Shown here: piece after piece, positions 8,920 through 18,151 of the stretch
How positions within the stretch are numbered: position 1 is the stretch's first letter
Layout: each line of letters starts with the position of its first letter
From: Pseudomonadota bacterium
GTDB taxonomy: Bacteria > Pseudomonadota > Gammaproteobacteria > Burkholderiales > Casimicrobiaceae
NCBI GenBank assembly: GCA_018241745.1
Contig: JAFEDG010000004.1
Location: 1 to 47,977 of the forward strand
DNA: 47,977 bases
Direction of reading: 5' to 3'
Position numbers and translations under genes: made by a program
Notes under the pieces: model-generated
Told to the model about the DNA's origin: nothing
The model's input: the letters and a program-made list of their open reading frames with translations, nothing else
Database searches by the model: none

Positions 8920-9705
8920 GTGACGACCGTGCCCCACGATCACAACGACCCGGCTGCCGCGCACGAAACCGTGCCGCACGGCGCGCTCCCGCCCGTGGTC
9001 GCGCAGTTCAAGTCGCAATGCAGTCGATGCAGCATGCGCGAGCTGTGCCTGCCCGTGGGCCTGGACCCCGAGGCACTCGCGGCGCTGGACCAGGTGGTCA
9101 CGTCGCGGCTCCGCCTGCACAAGGGCGACGCGCTGTACCGCGACGGCGACCCGTTCGCGGCGCTGTATGCGATCCGCTATGGCTCCGCCAAGACCGTCGT
9201 GTTGATGCCGGATGGTCGCGAGCAGGTCGCCGGTTACCACCTGCTGGGCGACATCGTCGGGCTCGACGGCGTCGCGCATGAGCGCCATGGCTCGACGGCC
9301 GTGGCGCTGGAGGACACGGAAGTCTGCGTGATCCCGTTCGCCGCGGTGGCGGGCTTGGCCCGCGAACACCCGTTGCTGCAGAAAAATCTCTTCTCGTTTC
9401 TTTCCAAGGAAGTGGGCGAGGGACTGCACGCGATGCTGCTGCTCGGCAGCCTGCGCGCCGAGGAGAGGATCGCCGTATTCCTGCTGAACCTCGGGGAGCG
9501 CTATCGGCGGCATGGCTATTCCGCGACGGAGTTCGTGCTGCGGATGACGCGCGAGGAGATCGGCAGCTACCTGGGCCTCAAGCTCGAGACGGTGAGCCGC
9601 CTGCTGTCCAGGTTCCAGGCCGAGGGACTCGTCAAGGTCGCGGGCCGGTCGATCAAGCTGATCGACATCCCGGCGCTGCGCCTGCTGGCCGGGCAACGGT
9701 GCTGA
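8920..9705 (+). CDS. fnr: Fnr/Crp-family oxygen-responsive transcription regulator
   Basis: This 261-residue regulator has a cyclic-nucleotide-type sensor domain and a C-terminal helix-turn-helix. Cys34, Cys37 and Cys43 (CSRCSMRELC) with the internal Cys136 (EVCVIPF) reproduce the four ligands of the oxygen-labile 4Fe-4S cluster of Fnr. The recognition helix LETVSRLLSRF keeps the E-SR pattern that reads TTGAT half-sites. It should activate genes at low oxygen. Three Fnr-like boxes lie within this window, upstream of ccoN, ccoI and hemN, making these likely direct targets. The start codon is GTG at 8920. It is convergent with the small two-helix membrane gene of the cco locus. Confidence 0.92.
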   Translation: MTTVPHDHNDPAAAHETVPHGALPPVVAQFKSQCSRCSMRELCLPVGLDPEALAALDQVVTSRLRLHKGDALYRDGDPFAALYAIRYGSAKTVVLMPDGREQVAGYHLLGDIVGLDGVAHERHGSTAVALEDTEVCVIPFAAVAGLAREHPLLQKNLFSFLSKEVGEGLHAMLLLGSLRAEERIAVFLLNLGERYRRHGYSATEFVLRMTREEIGSYLGLKLETVSRLLSRFQAEGLVKVAGRSIKLIDIPALRLLAGQRC

Positions 9706-9736
9706 CATCGCGAGTGGATCGCCTGCCGCCGCCGCG

Positions 9737-10075
9737 CTAGCGGTCGCCGCAGCGCTCGTTCGACGGGCACCCCGGCGGCCGCGCGCTGGGCGGGTACGGG
9801 CACCGGTTGATCTCCGCGGCAGAGCGCTCGAGGAACACGGTCAGCGCCGACGACGTGATCCCGAGCAGCCAGAAGCCGAAGAACCCCAGCGTGTACATCG
9901 CCTCGCGTGACCACTCGAGCGGCCGGCCGAAGAGGTGCAGCTCGAACGGGTCGAACAGCGTGAAGAACACCGTTTCCGCGACCGCCGCGGCGAGGAACGC
10001 GGGCCACACGATGCGCATCATCCGGCGCACGAAGCCGTCGCGGTCCGCCGCCGGGTCCAGCGGTTCGTCGAACAT
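9737..10075 (-). CDS. Small two-helix membrane protein of the cco locus
   Basis: I do not recognise this 112-residue protein with certainty. It has two hydrophobic segments (about 22-42 and 60-82) joined by a loop with FDPFELHLFG, and a short C-terminal tail rich in Cys and Pro (CPYPP, GCPSNERC; three Cys). It starts two bases after the ccoH stop codon, so it belongs to the ccoNOQPGH transcription unit and probably has an accessory role in cbb3 assembly or stability. The tail cysteines could bind metal or form disulfides. Nothing in the sequence shows an enzyme fold. Confidence 0.72.
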   Translation of the reverse strand: MFDEPLDPAADRDGFVRRMMRIVWPAFLAAAVAETVFFTLFDPFELHLFGRPLEWSREAMYTLGFFGFWLLGITSSALTVFLERSAAEINRCPYPPSARPPGCPSNERCGDR

Positions 10076-10077
10076 GG

Positions 10078-10596
10078 TCACAGCTTGCGGCCGGCCGGCC
10101 CGAGCCGTTGCGTGCCCACGGGGCCGTCGACGGTGGTCACCGGAAACTGCCATGCGTCGGACACGAGCGTGAGCACCTTGCGGCCCGCGTCGCCGAGCGG
10201 CGTCGGCGACATCCAGCGGCCGTCGGGCTGCGGCGCCAGCGCGATCTCCGTGCGCCGGGTGCCCGCCGCGTGCGGCTCGACGACGACGAGCGTCAGCGCA
10301 CGGGCCGGCGCGGGCGCATCGACGATCGTGACGACGACGCCGCGCGCATCGGCCGCGATCGTCGCGCCCTGCGGCATCGCCGGCGGGGGCGACGCGGCGA
10401 GCTTGCGGTTGATCATGAGCCCGTGCTGGTAGTAGCTCTCGTCGACAACGCCGTCGCTCGTGTGCGCGGCGATCCACGCCGTGAAGAGCGAAGCGACGAC
10501 GACGATGGCCGGGCCGCCGAACAGCAGCCACAGCCAGCGGCGGCCGGACTCGAGCGGCGTAGCGTCAGCGGGGAACGATAAACGTTGTGTGTTCAT
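10078..10596 (-). CDS. ccoH: FixH/CcoH family cbb3 oxidase assembly protein
   Basis: This 172-residue protein has one N-terminal membrane helix (about 22-44) and a periplasmic domain with the FixH landmark ESYYQHGLMIN. FixH/CcoH is needed for stable cbb3 oxidase assembly and works with the CcoI copper pump. The gene overlaps the end of ccoG by 32 bases and is followed directly by the two-helix membrane protein gene. Its order after ccoG matches the canonical fixGHIS arrangement, except that ccoI and ccoS sit at the other end of this locus. Confidence 0.88.
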   Translation of the reverse strand: MNTQRLSFPADATPLESGRRWLWLLFGGPAIVVVASLFTAWIAAHTSDGVVDESYYQHGLMINRKLAASPPPAMPQGATIAADARGVVVTIVDAPAPARALTLVVVEPHAAGTRRTEIALAPQPDGRWMSPTPLGDAGRKVLTLVSDAWQFPVTTVDGPVGTQRLGPAGRKL

Positions 10597-11989
10597 GGCG
10601 TGAGATGGTGGGGTCGTCGGTGGCGGTCACGATCAGCTCGATCTTGTGCGTGCCCGGCTGCAGCGCCGGGGCACCCGCCGGCTCGAGCGGCGCGGCGATG
10701 CGGAGGGGGACGAGCCGGGTGCCTGCAGAATCGACGGCGACCGGCTGGTCGATGCCGGCCACGGCGATGCCCGGCAGTCCCTTGGCGTGCACGTCATAGC
10801 GGCGCGCGCGCTCGTCGGTGTTCATCACCTGGATGCGGTAGACGTTCTCGACGACGCCCGGCGAGGCTTCGCGCGCGAGCGCGCCGCGATCGCGCATCAC
10901 GTCGACGCGCAGCGGGTTGCGCGTCGCGAGCGACCAGGCGGCGACGCTCGCGATCGCGAGCAGCAGCGTGCCGTACACGAGCGTGCGCGGCCGCACGAGG
11001 TGCGACACGATCGAACTCGACGGCAGCCGCTCGCTCAACGCGCGCTCCGTCGTGTACCGGATGAGCCCGCGCGGATAGCCCATCTTGTCCATCACCTGGT
11101 CGCAGCCGTCGATGCACGCGGCGCAGCCGATGCACTCGTACTGGAGCCCGTCGCGGATGTCGATGCCGGTGGGGCAGGCCTGGACGCAGATACCGCAGTC
11201 GACGCAGTCGCCGATGCCTTGCGCCTGCCGGTCGGCGGTGCGGGCGCGTGCACCGCGCGGCTCGCCGCGCTGGGGGTCGTAGGTGATGATCAGCGTGTCG
11301 CGGTCGAACATGACGCTCTGGAACCGCGCGTACGGGCACATGTACTTGCAGACCTGCTCGCGCATGAACCCCGCGTTGCCGTACGTCGCGAAACTGTAGA
11401 ACAGGATCCAGAACGTTTCCCAGGGCCCGAGCTGCCACGTGATCGTGCGCACGCCGAGCTCGCGGATCGGCGTGAAGTAGCCGACGAACGTGTAGCCGGT
11501 CCACACGGCCACCGCGAGCCATGCGATGTGCTTCAGCGCGCGCGTGACGAACTTCTTCAGCGACGGCGGGGCCGCGTCGAGCCGGATCCGCGCGAGCCGG
11601 TCGCCTTCGATCTTCTGCTCGATCCACAGGAAGATCTCGGTGTAGACCGTCTGCGGGCAGGCGTACCCGCACCACAGGCGGCCCGCGACGGCCGTGAACA
11701 GGAACAGCGACAGCGCCGACAGGATCAGCAGCACCGTCAGGTAGATCGCGTCCTGCGGCCAGAACACGAGGCCGAAGATGTAGAACTTGCGCGCCGCGAG
11801 GTCGAACAGCACGGCGGGGCGGTCGCCCCACTTGAGCCAGGGCAGGCCGTAGAACACGGCCTGCGTGGCGAACACGAGTGCCCAGCGCCACGCCGCGAAC
11901 GTGCCATGCACGGCGCGCGGGTGGATGCGGCGCCGGATCTCGTAGAGCGCGACTTCCTGCGTGTCGACGGTGGGGGCCGTATCGTTCAC
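10565..11989 (-). CDS. ccoG: CcoG (FixG/RdxA) polyferredoxin-type cbb3 maturation protein
   Basis: This 474-residue inner-membrane iron-sulfur protein has about five membrane segments. Two 4Fe-4S ferredoxin motifs lie at roughly residues 260-295 (CVDCGICVQACP and CIGCAACIDGC), and an Ig-like periplasmic C-terminal domain follows. The N-terminal YACPQTVY motif is typical of the family. CcoG is known as a cupric reductase that supports copper delivery to the cbb3 oxidase. It follows ccoP by six bases and overlaps ccoH, consistent with one ccoNOQPGH operon. Confidence 0.93.
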   Translation of the reverse strand: MNDTAPTVDTQEVALYEIRRRIHPRAVHGTFAAWRWALVFATQAVFYGLPWLKWGDRPAVLFDLAARKFYIFGLVFWPQDAIYLTVLLILSALSLFLFTAVAGRLWCGYACPQTVYTEIFLWIEQKIEGDRLARIRLDAAPPSLKKFVTRALKHIAWLAVAVWTGYTFVGYFTPIRELGVRTITWQLGPWETFWILFYSFATYGNAGFMREQVCKYMCPYARFQSVMFDRDTLIITYDPQRGEPRGARARTADRQAQGIGDCVDCGICVQACPTGIDIRDGLQYECIGCAACIDGCDQVMDKMGYPRGLIRYTTERALSERLPSSSIVSHLVRPRTLVYGTLLLAIASVAAWSLATRNPLRVDVMRDRGALAREASPGVVENVYRIQVMNTDERARRYDVHAKGLPGIAVAGIDQPVAVDSAGTRLVPLRIAAPLEPAGAPALQPGTHKIELIVTATDDPTISRHEHTTFIVPR

Positions 11990-11995
11990 GGGCGC

Positions 11996-12964
11996 TTACG
12001 GCTTGGCTGGCGCGGGTGGCGGTGGCGCGGCTGCCGTGTGCGACAGGCCCCAGACGTAGGCGGCGAGCAGCTGGATCTTGCCGTCGTCGAGCAGGTCCTT
12101 GTGCGCCGGCATCCGCGTGAGCGTGCCGGCTTCGCCACGGCCCTTGGTCACGGTTTCGATCAGCGTCGGGATCGTGCTGCCGTACAGCCAGATCGAGTCC
12201 GTGAGGTTGGGCGCGCCGACGGCCTGGTTGCCCTTGCCGTCCGCGCCGTGGCAGGCGGCGCAGTTCTCCATGAAGACCGGGCGGCCCAGCTGCGCGAGGA
12301 GGCTGTCCGCAGGCAGGCCCGACAGCGTGCGCACGTAGTTGACGACCTGGCGGATCTTCTCGTCGCCGAGCGCCGGGCCGAACGCGGGCATGATGCCGTT
12401 GCGGCCGTTGGTGATGCTCGCCTTGATCGTCGCGGGGTCGCCGCCGTACAGCCAGTCGCTGTCGCGCAGGTTCGGGAAGCCCTTGCTGCCGCCGGCGTCC
12501 GAACCGTGGCATTGCGCGCAGTACGTGAGGAACAGCCGCTCGCCGGTCGCGTGCGCGGCGGGATCCGCCGCGACCGCCGGGATATCCATCGTCAGGTACT
12601 TGGCGTACATCGGCGCCACCGTGGCCTGCGTCGCGCGCACGTCGTCCTGGTAGGCACCGGCCGAGGTCCAGCCCAGCAGGCCGGGGAACTTGCCGAGCCC
12701 CGGGTACAGCGCCAGGTAGATGCACGCGAACACGATCGTGATGTAGAAGAGCCACATCCACCAGCGCGGCAACGGGTTGTTGTATTCGGCGAGGTCCTCG
12801 TCCCAGACGTGGCCCGTCGTCGCCGTCTTGCCGTCCGCCGCCTGCGGAGCTTTCGCGACGCGCATGCGGCCCATCCGGTACAGCAGGAATGCGCACGCCA
12901 GCACGCTGACGATCGTCAGGATCGAGACGTACCAGCTCCAGAAGCTCGAGGTGAAATCGCTCAC
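11996..12964 (-). CDS. ccoP: cbb3-type cytochrome c oxidase subunit III (diheme CcoP)
   Basis: This 322-residue membrane-bound diheme cytochrome c has two membrane helices (about 10-30 and 69-88). Two c-type heme sites follow: CAQCH (149-153) and CAACH (235-239), with the expected downstream Met ligands. CcoP takes electrons from soluble cytochrome c and passes them to CcoO/CcoN at low oxygen. The N-terminal extension with two helices rather than one places it with the longer CcoP type common in betaproteobacteria. It lies between ccoQ and ccoG with only a few bases of spacing. Confidence 0.95.
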   Translation of the reverse strand: MSDFTSSFWSWYVSILTIVSVLACAFLLYRMGRMRVAKAPQAADGKTATTGHVWDEDLAEYNNPLPRWWMWLFYITIVFACIYLALYPGLGKFPGLLGWTSAGAYQDDVRATQATVAPMYAKYLTMDIPAVAADPAAHATGERLFLTYCAQCHGSDAGGSKGFPNLRDSDWLYGGDPATIKASITNGRNGIMPAFGPALGDEKIRQVVNYVRTLSGLPADSLLAQLGRPVFMENCAACHGADGKGNQAVGAPNLTDSIWLYGSTIPTLIETVTKGRGEAGTLTRMPAHKDLLDDGKIQLLAAYVWGLSHTAAAPPPPAPAKP

Positions 12965-12967
12965 GGC

Positions 12968-13141
12968 CTATCCTTTGCGGCCGCTGGCAGGCGGCAGGTC
13001 ATCGTCGAGCGCGAACGGTTCCATGGCCGCGCGCGCGAAGGAGGTCTTGCGCCGGCTGCTCCACGCCCACGCGACGATGCCGATGAACAGCAGGAACGAG
13101 AGCACGGTCAGCACGCTGCCGATCTTCGAGTAGATTTCCAT
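12968..13141 (-). CDS. ccoQ: CcoQ (FixQ) small cbb3 oxidase subunit
   Basis: This 57-residue single-helix membrane protein has a short N-terminus, a hydrophobic stretch (about 9-27, with LSFLLFIGIVAWAW) and a basic then acidic cytoplasmic tail. Size, topology and position between ccoO and ccoP identify it as CcoQ, which stabilises the cbb3 complex. It begins two bases after the ccoO stop codon and ends three bases before the ccoP start. Confidence 0.9.
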   Translation of the reverse strand: MEIYSKIGSVLTVLSFLLFIGIVAWAWSSRRKTSFARAAMEPFALDDDLPPASGRKG

Positions 13142-13143
13142 CG

Positions 13144-13755
13144 TTACCTCACGTTGCGGAGCGCGAGACCGAGGTTCTGCAGGTACGCGATCAGCGCGTC
13201 CTGCTCCGTCTTGCCTTTCAGCGCGTCGGGCGCCTTGGCGATGTCGTCGTCGGTATAGGGGACGCCCACCGTGCGCAGCGCGCGCATCCTGGGCGCGATC
13301 GTCCCGGGGTCGAGCGGGGTCTGCGCGAGCCACGGGTAGCCCGGCATGTTCGACTCGGGCACGACGTCGCGCGGGTTGTTGAGGTGGACGCGGTGCCAGT
13401 CGTCCGAATAGCGTCCGCCGACGCGCGCGAGGTCGGGGCCCGTGCGCTTGCTGCCCCACTGGAACGGGTGGTCGTAGACGAATTCGCCGGCGACCGAGTA
13501 GTGGCCGTAGCGCTCGGTCTCGGCGCGGAACGGCCGGATCATTTGCGAATGGCAGTTGTAGCAGCCTTCGCGCAGGTAGACGTCGCGGCCCGCGAGCTGC
13601 AGCGGCGTATACGGCGTCACACCGGTGACGGCGGTGGTCGTCGACTTCTGGAAGTACAGCGGAACGATCTCGACCAGGCCGCCGACCGAGACGACGAGCA
13701 CCGTCAGCACGATCATCCAACCGAGGTTCTTCTCGACTTTTTCTTGACTGAGCAT
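13144..13755 (-). CDS. ccoO: cbb3-type cytochrome c oxidase subunit II (monoheme CcoO)
   Basis: This 203-residue monoheme cytochrome c is anchored by one N-terminal helix (about 12-33). The heme c site CYNCH lies at 65-69, followed by SQMIRPF and ERYGHYS, both strongly conserved in CcoO/FixO. It transfers electrons from CcoP to the CcoN catalytic centre. The gene begins 15 bases after ccoN and directly precedes ccoQ. Confidence 0.95.
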   Translation of the reverse strand: MLSQEKVEKNLGWMIVLTVLVVSVGGLVEIVPLYFQKSTTTAVTGVTPYTPLQLAGRDVYLREGCYNCHSQMIRPFRAETERYGHYSVAGEFVYDHPFQWGSKRTGPDLARVGGRYSDDWHRVHLNNPRDVVPESNMPGYPWLAQTPLDPGTIAPRMRALRTVGVPYTDDDIAKAPDALKGKTEQDALIAYLQNLGLALRNVR

Positions 13756-13770
13756 GGGATATCCGTTCGG

Positions 13771-15255
13771 TCAGGCGGCGTGCGTGGCGTCGCCGGTCGC
13801 GGTGACGGGAATCGGCGGGTCGGCGCACTGACCGCCGGCCGCGGTGCGAATCGCGTTCCACGCCATCAGCAGCATCCCGCTGAAGAACAGCGTGCCGCCG
13901 GTAAGACGGATCGCGTAGTACGGGTACGTGGCCTTGACGCCTTCGGCGAACGCGTAGGTGAGCGTGCCGTCGGTGTTCGTCGCGCGCCACATCAGCCCCT
14001 GCATGACGCCGGCGATCCACATCGACGCGATGTACAGCACGACGCCGATCGTCGCGATCCAGAAGTGCAGCGTGATGAGCCGCGTCGACCACATCTCGCG
14101 CTTGCCGAACATCCGCGGCAGCAGGTAGTAGATCGAGCCGATGGAGATGAACGCGACCCAGCCGAGCGCGCCCGAATGCACGTGGCCGATCGTCCAGTCG
14201 GTGTAGTGCGACAGCGAGTTGACCGTCTTGATCGACATCATCGGCCCCTCGAACGTCGACATCCCGTAGAACGACAGCGACACGATCAGGAACTTGAGGA
14301 TCGGGTCCGTGCGCAGCTTGTACCAGGCACCGGACAGCGTCATGATCCCGTTGATCATCCCGCCCCACGACGGCGCGAGCAGGATCAGCGAGAAGATCAT
14401 GCCGAGCGACTGCGTCCAGTCGGGCAGCGCGGTGAAGTGCAGGTGGTGCGGGCCCGCCCACATGTACGTGAAGATCAGCGCCCAGAAGTGGACGACGGAC
14501 AGCCGGTACGAGTAGATCGGGCGGCCGGCCTGCTTGGGCACGAAGTAGTACATGATCCCGAGGAAGCCGGCGGTCAGGAAGAAGCCGACCGCGTTGTGCC
14601 CGTACCACCACTGGACCATTGCGTCCTGGACGCCCGCGTAGGCGGAGTACGACTTCATCGGCCAGAACGACACGGGCACTTCGGCGCTGTTGACGATGTG
14701 CAGCAGCGCCACCGCCAGGATGAACGCGCCGTAGAACCAGTTGGCGACGTAGATGTGCGGCGTGCGGCGCTTGAAGATCGTGCCGAAGAACACGATCGCG
14801 TACGACACCCAAACGACGGCGATCAGGAGGTCGATCGGCCATTCGAGCTCCGCGTATTCCTTGCCCGTCGTGTAGCCGAGCGGGAGCGTGATCGCCGCGA
14901 GGACGATCACCGCGGTCCAGCCCCAGAACGTGAAGCCGGCCAGCGGGCCCCCGAACAGTCGCACCTGGCAGGTCCGCTGGACGCAGTAGTACGACGTCGC
15001 GAACAACGCCGAGCCGCCGAACGCGAAGATCACCGCGTTGGTGTGCAGCGGCCGCAGCCGGCCATAGGACAGCCACGGGATGCCGTACGTGAGATCGGGC
15101 CACAGCAGCTGGGCCGCGATGATGACGCCGACCAGCATGCCCACGATGCCCCAGACGATGGTCATCACGGTGAACTGGCGCACGACTTTGTAGTTGAACG
15201 TCGCGGCGACCGCGGGCGCGGCCGCGGCGGCAGGCATTGCAAGGCTTGCGCTCAT
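13771..15255 (-). CDS. ccoN: cbb3-type cytochrome c oxidase catalytic subunit I (CcoN)
   Basis: This is the catalytic heme-copper oxidase subunit, about 494 residues with around twelve membrane helices. It reduces oxygen at a high-affinity heme b3-CuB centre and pumps protons. Family landmarks include [14 protein letters not shown] (low-spin heme His), [12 protein letters not shown] (CuB His and the cross-linked Tyr region), [13 protein letters not shown] and [12 protein letters not shown] start at ATG 15255 (MSASLAM) because the longer frame from 15312 lacks a ribosome-binding site and the family begins here. An exact Fnr box lies 118 bases upstream. Confidence 0.96.
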   Translation of the reverse strand: MSASLAMPAAAAAPAVAATFNYKVVRQFTVMTIVWGIVGMLVGVIIAAQLLWPDLTYGIPWLSYGRLRPLHTNAVIFAFGGSALFATSYYCVQRTCQVRLFGGPLAGFTFWGWTAVIVLAAITLPLGYTTGKEYAELEWPIDLLIAVVWVSYAIVFFGTIFKRRTPHIYVANWFYGAFILAVALLHIVNSAEVPVSFWPMKSYSAYAGVQDAMVQWWYGHNAVGFFLTAGFLGIMYYFVPKQAGRPIYSYRLSVVHFWALIFTYMWAGPHHLHFTALPDWTQSLGMIFSLILLAPSWGGMINGIMTLSGAWYKLRTDPILKFLIVSLSFYGMSTFEGPMMSIKTVNSLSHYTDWTIGHVHSGALGWVAFISIGSIYYLLPRMFGKREMWSTRLITLHFWIATIGVVLYIASMWIAGVMQGLMWRATNTDGTLTYAFAEGVKATYPYYAIRLTGGTLFFSGMLLMAWNAIRTAAGGQCADPPIPVTATGDATHAA

Positions 15256-15372
15256 GCGGGTTCCGGAAGGTTCAGGACGATGGGGTGACCGCGACGACCC
15301 GGCCCCAACCAATTCAAACTACAAGCCGCCGCGGTCATGGAAGAATGGTGCCGTGCGTTGGCGCGGCACACG

Positions 15373-15386
15373 TTGATCAGGATCAA
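15373..15386. promoter_or_regulatory. Fnr box upstream of ccoN (perfect 10/10)
   Basis: TTGAT-CAGG-ATCAA matches the Fnr/Anr consensus in all ten defined positions. Centred at 15379.5, a class II promoter would start near 15338, and CATTCT near 15342-15347 on the minus strand could serve as a weak -10. The box overlaps the stop codon of ccoS (15383-15385), so the ccoN promoter is embedded in the end of the upstream gene. Confidence 0.88.
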
Positions 15387-15532
15387 GGCACGTTGTCGTC
15401 ATCCGCGAGAATCCGGTGTGCCGGGCCCTCGAGGTCGTCGAATTGACCGTTCCTGACGCTCCACGCGAACGCGGCGCCGATCAGCACGGCCAGCACCAGC
15501 GACAACGGGATCAGCAGGTACAGGATGTCCAT
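15383..15532 (-). CDS. ccoS: CcoS (FixS) cbb3 oxidase maturation peptide
   Basis: This 49-residue membrane peptide starts MDILYLLIPLSLVL, with one hydrophobic helix, then AFAWSVRNGQFDDLEGPA and a short acidic tail. The WSVRNGQFDDLEGPA-type segment is the hallmark of CcoS/FixS, which is needed to insert cofactors into cbb3 oxidase. It begins four bases after the ccoI stop codon, as in fixIS operons. Its stop codon overlaps the Fnr box that serves ccoN. Confidence 0.93.
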   Translation of the reverse strand: MDILYLLIPLSLVLAVLIGAAFAWSVRNGQFDDLEGPAHRILADDDNVP

Positions 15533-15536
15533 CGCG

Positions 15537-18074
15537 TCACGCGGATCCAGCCGGCGTCGCGCGGGTACGCAGCAATCGCAGGGCGTTGGCCACGACCAGC
15601 ACCGACGACAGGGACATGCCGACGGCGGCGACCAGCGGCGTGAGCGCGCCGGCGATCGCGAGAGGGACGGCCACGGCGTTGTAGGCGAGTGCCCAGCCGA
15701 GGTTCTGGCGGATCACGCGGCGCGTCCGGCGCGCAGAGGCCAGCAGGCCCGCGATCGCCGCCGGATCGGGCGTCAGCAGCACGACGTCGGCCGCCCATTG
15801 CGTGGCCGCGGCCGCGCGGCCGAACACGATGCCCGCGTCCGCCTGCGCCAGCGCACCGCCGTCGTTCAGGCCATCGCCGACCATCGCGACGACGTCGCCG
15901 CCCCGCTGCAGCGCGCGGATCGCATCGCATTTGGCGTCAGGCATGCAGTCGCCACGCCAGGCGTCGATGCCGAGCGCGTGCGCGACGTGCGCGACGGCCG
16001 GCTCGCGGTCGCCGGACAGCAGCACGACGCGCAGGCCCGCCGCCTTCAGCTGGACGACCATCGCGTGCGCGGAGGGCCGCAGCGTGTCCGCGAGCGCGAA
16101 CGCGGCGCACAGGCCGTCGGCATCCGCAAGTGCGACGATCGTCGCGTCGTCGTCGAGGTCCGCAAGCGCCGCGACCTCCGTCGCAGTGGCAGGGCGCGCG
16201 CACGCGCCGAGCGCCCATCCCGGCTTGCCCAACCGGTAATGCCGCCCGTCCACATCGCCTTCGACGCCACAGCCGGTCACGCCGGCGAGGTTGGTTGCCT
16301 GCAACGCGGCGTCGGGCGCCGCGTCGCGCAGTGCGGCGGCCAGCGGGTGGTCGCTGCCCGCTTCGAGGGCGGCGGCCACGGCGCGGGCGCGCGGAGCGTC
16401 GATGTCCGCACGCGTCGTGCGGACGTCGCGCAACGCGATCCGGCCTTGCGTCAGCGTCCCCGTCTTGTCGAACGCGACCGTCGTGACGCGGGCGAGCGTG
16501 TCCAGTGCGTGATCGCGCACCACCAGGCTGCCGCGGCGCGCCAGGCCGCCGACGGCGCTCGCGATCGCGGCCGGCCAGGCGAGGGCCAGTGCACACGGGC
16601 AGGACACGATCAGGACCGCGATGCCGATCCGGACCGCAAGCGCGGCATCGCGCGGCCACCACCACAGCGTCGCGGCGAGCGCGACGGCCAGCTGGCCGGC
16701 GACGAACCATGCAGCGACGCGGCTGGCCCATGCGGCTGCCGCCGGCCGCGCCGCGGCGGCACGATCGACGAGCCGCGCCAGTGCGGACAGCGACGTGCGT
16801 TCGCCGGCACGACGGACCTCGACCGTCAGCGGCGACGTGCCGTTCAGCGAGCCGGCGAGTACGGCGTCGCCGGGGCCTTTCGGCTGCGGCCAGCTCTCGC
16901 CGGTGAGCACCGCCTCGGATACGCGCGCGCGGCCGGCGACGACGACGCCGTCGACCGGGATCGTCGCGCCGGCGGCGACGCGGATGTGCTCCCCCGGCGC
17001 GAGCGTGCTCGCGGCGACGCACGCGACGGATCCATCTGCGCGCAGCCGGTCGGCGGTGCCGGGCAGCGCCGGCGCAATGGCCTCGATCGCGTCGCCGGCG
17101 CGCCGGCGTGCACGCGTCTCGAGATAGCGCGCGCACAGCAGCAGCGCGACGAACATCGTGACGGAGTCGTAGTACAGCGCGCCCCGGCCGGTGACCGTCG
17201 CGTGCACGCTGGCGGCGAACGCGATGGCGATGCCCAGCGTGACCGGCACGTCCATGCCGAGGCGGCGCGCGCGCACGTCACGCACGGCGCCAGCGAACAG
17301 CGGCCACGCGCAGTAGACGACCACAGGCAGCGTCAGCACGAGGCTCACGCGCGCGAGCAATGCCTGGTATTCGGGCGCGACGCCGTCGTGGCTGATGTAC
17401 GCGGGCACTGCGAACATCATCACCTGCATCATCGCGAGCACCGCAACGGCGGCGCGCGTCAGCGCCGCGCGGTCGCTGCGCTGGGCGCCCGCTTCACGGC
17501 GGGCGCGGTCGTACGGCTGCGCGCGGAAACCGAGCGACGTGACGGCCTGCAGCACGGTCGCGAGGTTCGTCGTCGCCGGGTCCCAGCGCACCTGCATCCG
17601 CGCGGTCATCATGTTGAGCCGGGCATCGACGATCCCGGGCTGGCGCGCAAGCCAGCGCTCGATGAGTTCGACGCACGCACCGCAATGCAGCCCCTCGATC
17701 AGCAGCGACGCTTCCTCGCTGCCGTCGGCGCGCGCGACGATCGCCCCGGCGGTGCGCGCCGCGATCGCAAGGGCCTCGGCATCGCGCGCTGCGGCGCTGT
17801 CGGTCGCCGGCCGCGCGGGGCTGCCTCCGGTTCGCGAGCGTGCATAGAACGCGTCGAGGCCGGCGGCGGCCACCAGCGCGGCCATGCCCTGGCAGCCGGC
17901 ACAACAGTAGTGGCGGTCGCCGTCGGCGTGCGTGTCGAGCCAGCGGCTGCCTGCCGGCACCGGCTGGTGGCAGTGGTAGCAGACGGCCGGCGTGGCCGTG
18001 CGCGCTGCCGCAGGCAACGGGCACGTCGCCGCGGGGGAGGCGAGATCGGTGGAGGATGGCATGGGGGCGCGCAT
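15537..18074 (-). CDS. ccoI: CcoI (FixI) copper-translocating P1B-type ATPase
   Basis: This inner-membrane ATPase of about 845 residues exports copper for cbb3 oxidase assembly. In order it has an N-terminal Cys-rich zinc-finger-like segment (CYHCH, then CCAGC), a heavy-metal-associated domain (GLHCGAC, Cys131/Cys134), membrane helices with the CPC metal site (492-494), the phosphorylation motif DKTGT (Asp536), and GDGLNDGGALAQAD in the nucleotide domain. The GGAL in place of GPAL is usual for CcoI. I start at ATG 18074, which has an aggac ribosome-binding site. A longer frame from 18188 would run through both intergenic Fnr boxes and is unlikely. It is followed directly by ccoS. Confidence 0.94.
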   Translation of the reverse strand: MRAPMPSSTDLASPAATCPLPAAARTATPAVCYHCHQPVPAGSRWLDTHADGDRHYCCAGCQGMAALVAAAGLDAFYARSRTGGSPARPATDSAAARDAEALAIAARTAGAIVARADGSEEASLLIEGLHCGACVELIERWLARQPGIVDARLNMMTARMQVRWDPATTNLATVLQAVTSLGFRAQPYDRARREAGAQRSDRAALTRAAVAVLAMMQVMMFAVPAYISHDGVAPEYQALLARVSLVLTLPVVVYCAWPLFAGAVRDVRARRLGMDVPVTLGIAIAFAASVHATVTGRGALYYDSVTMFVALLLCARYLETRARRRAGDAIEAIAPALPGTADRLRADGSVACVAASTLAPGEHIRVAAGATIPVDGVVVAGRARVSEAVLTGESWPQPKGPGDAVLAGSLNGTSPLTVEVRRAGERTSLSALARLVDRAAAARPAAAAWASRVAAWFVAGQLAVALAATLWWWPRDAALAVRIGIAVLIVSCPCALALAWPAAIASAVGGLARRGSLVVRDHALDTLARVTTVAFDKTGTLTQGRIALRDVRTTRADIDAPRARAVAAALEAGSDHPLAAALRDAAPDAALQATNLAGVTGCGVEGDVDGRHYRLGKPGWALGACARPATATEVAALADLDDDATIVALADADGLCAAFALADTLRPSAHAMVVQLKAAGLRVVLLSGDREPAVAHVAHALGIDAWRGDCMPDAKCDAIRALQRGGDVVAMVGDGLNDGGALAQADAGIVFGRAAAATQWAADVVLLTPDPAAIAGLLASARRTRRVIRQNLGWALAYNAVAVPLAIAGALTPLVAAVGMSLSSVLVVANALRLLRTRATPAGSA

Positions 18075-18102
18075 ATCGTCGCCGTCCTGCGTCCCGCGTG
18101 CC

Positions 18103-18116
18103 TTGATCTGGCGCAA
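18103..18116. promoter_or_regulatory. Degenerate Fnr box between ccoI and hemN (ccoI-proximal)
   Basis: TTGAT-CTGG-CGCAA has one perfect half-site and one weak one (3 of 5). Centred at 18109.5, it would put a class II start for hemN near 18151, leaving a leader of about 36 bases. It is therefore more plausibly the hemN activator site than a ccoI site. This is inference from spacing. Confidence 0.5.
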
Positions 18117-18137
18117 GCTTTGGCGCAGCGCACGGGC

Positions 18138-18151
18138 TTGACGCGGATCAA
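18138..18151. promoter_or_regulatory. Fnr box between ccoI and hemN (hemN-proximal)
   Basis: TTGAC-GCGG-ATCAA matches nine of ten consensus positions. Centred at 18144.5, a class II start on the minus strand would fall near 18103, about 29 bases before the ccoI ATG. For hemN the same geometry would put the start at the ATG itself, so it probably serves ccoI. Confidence 0.7.
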
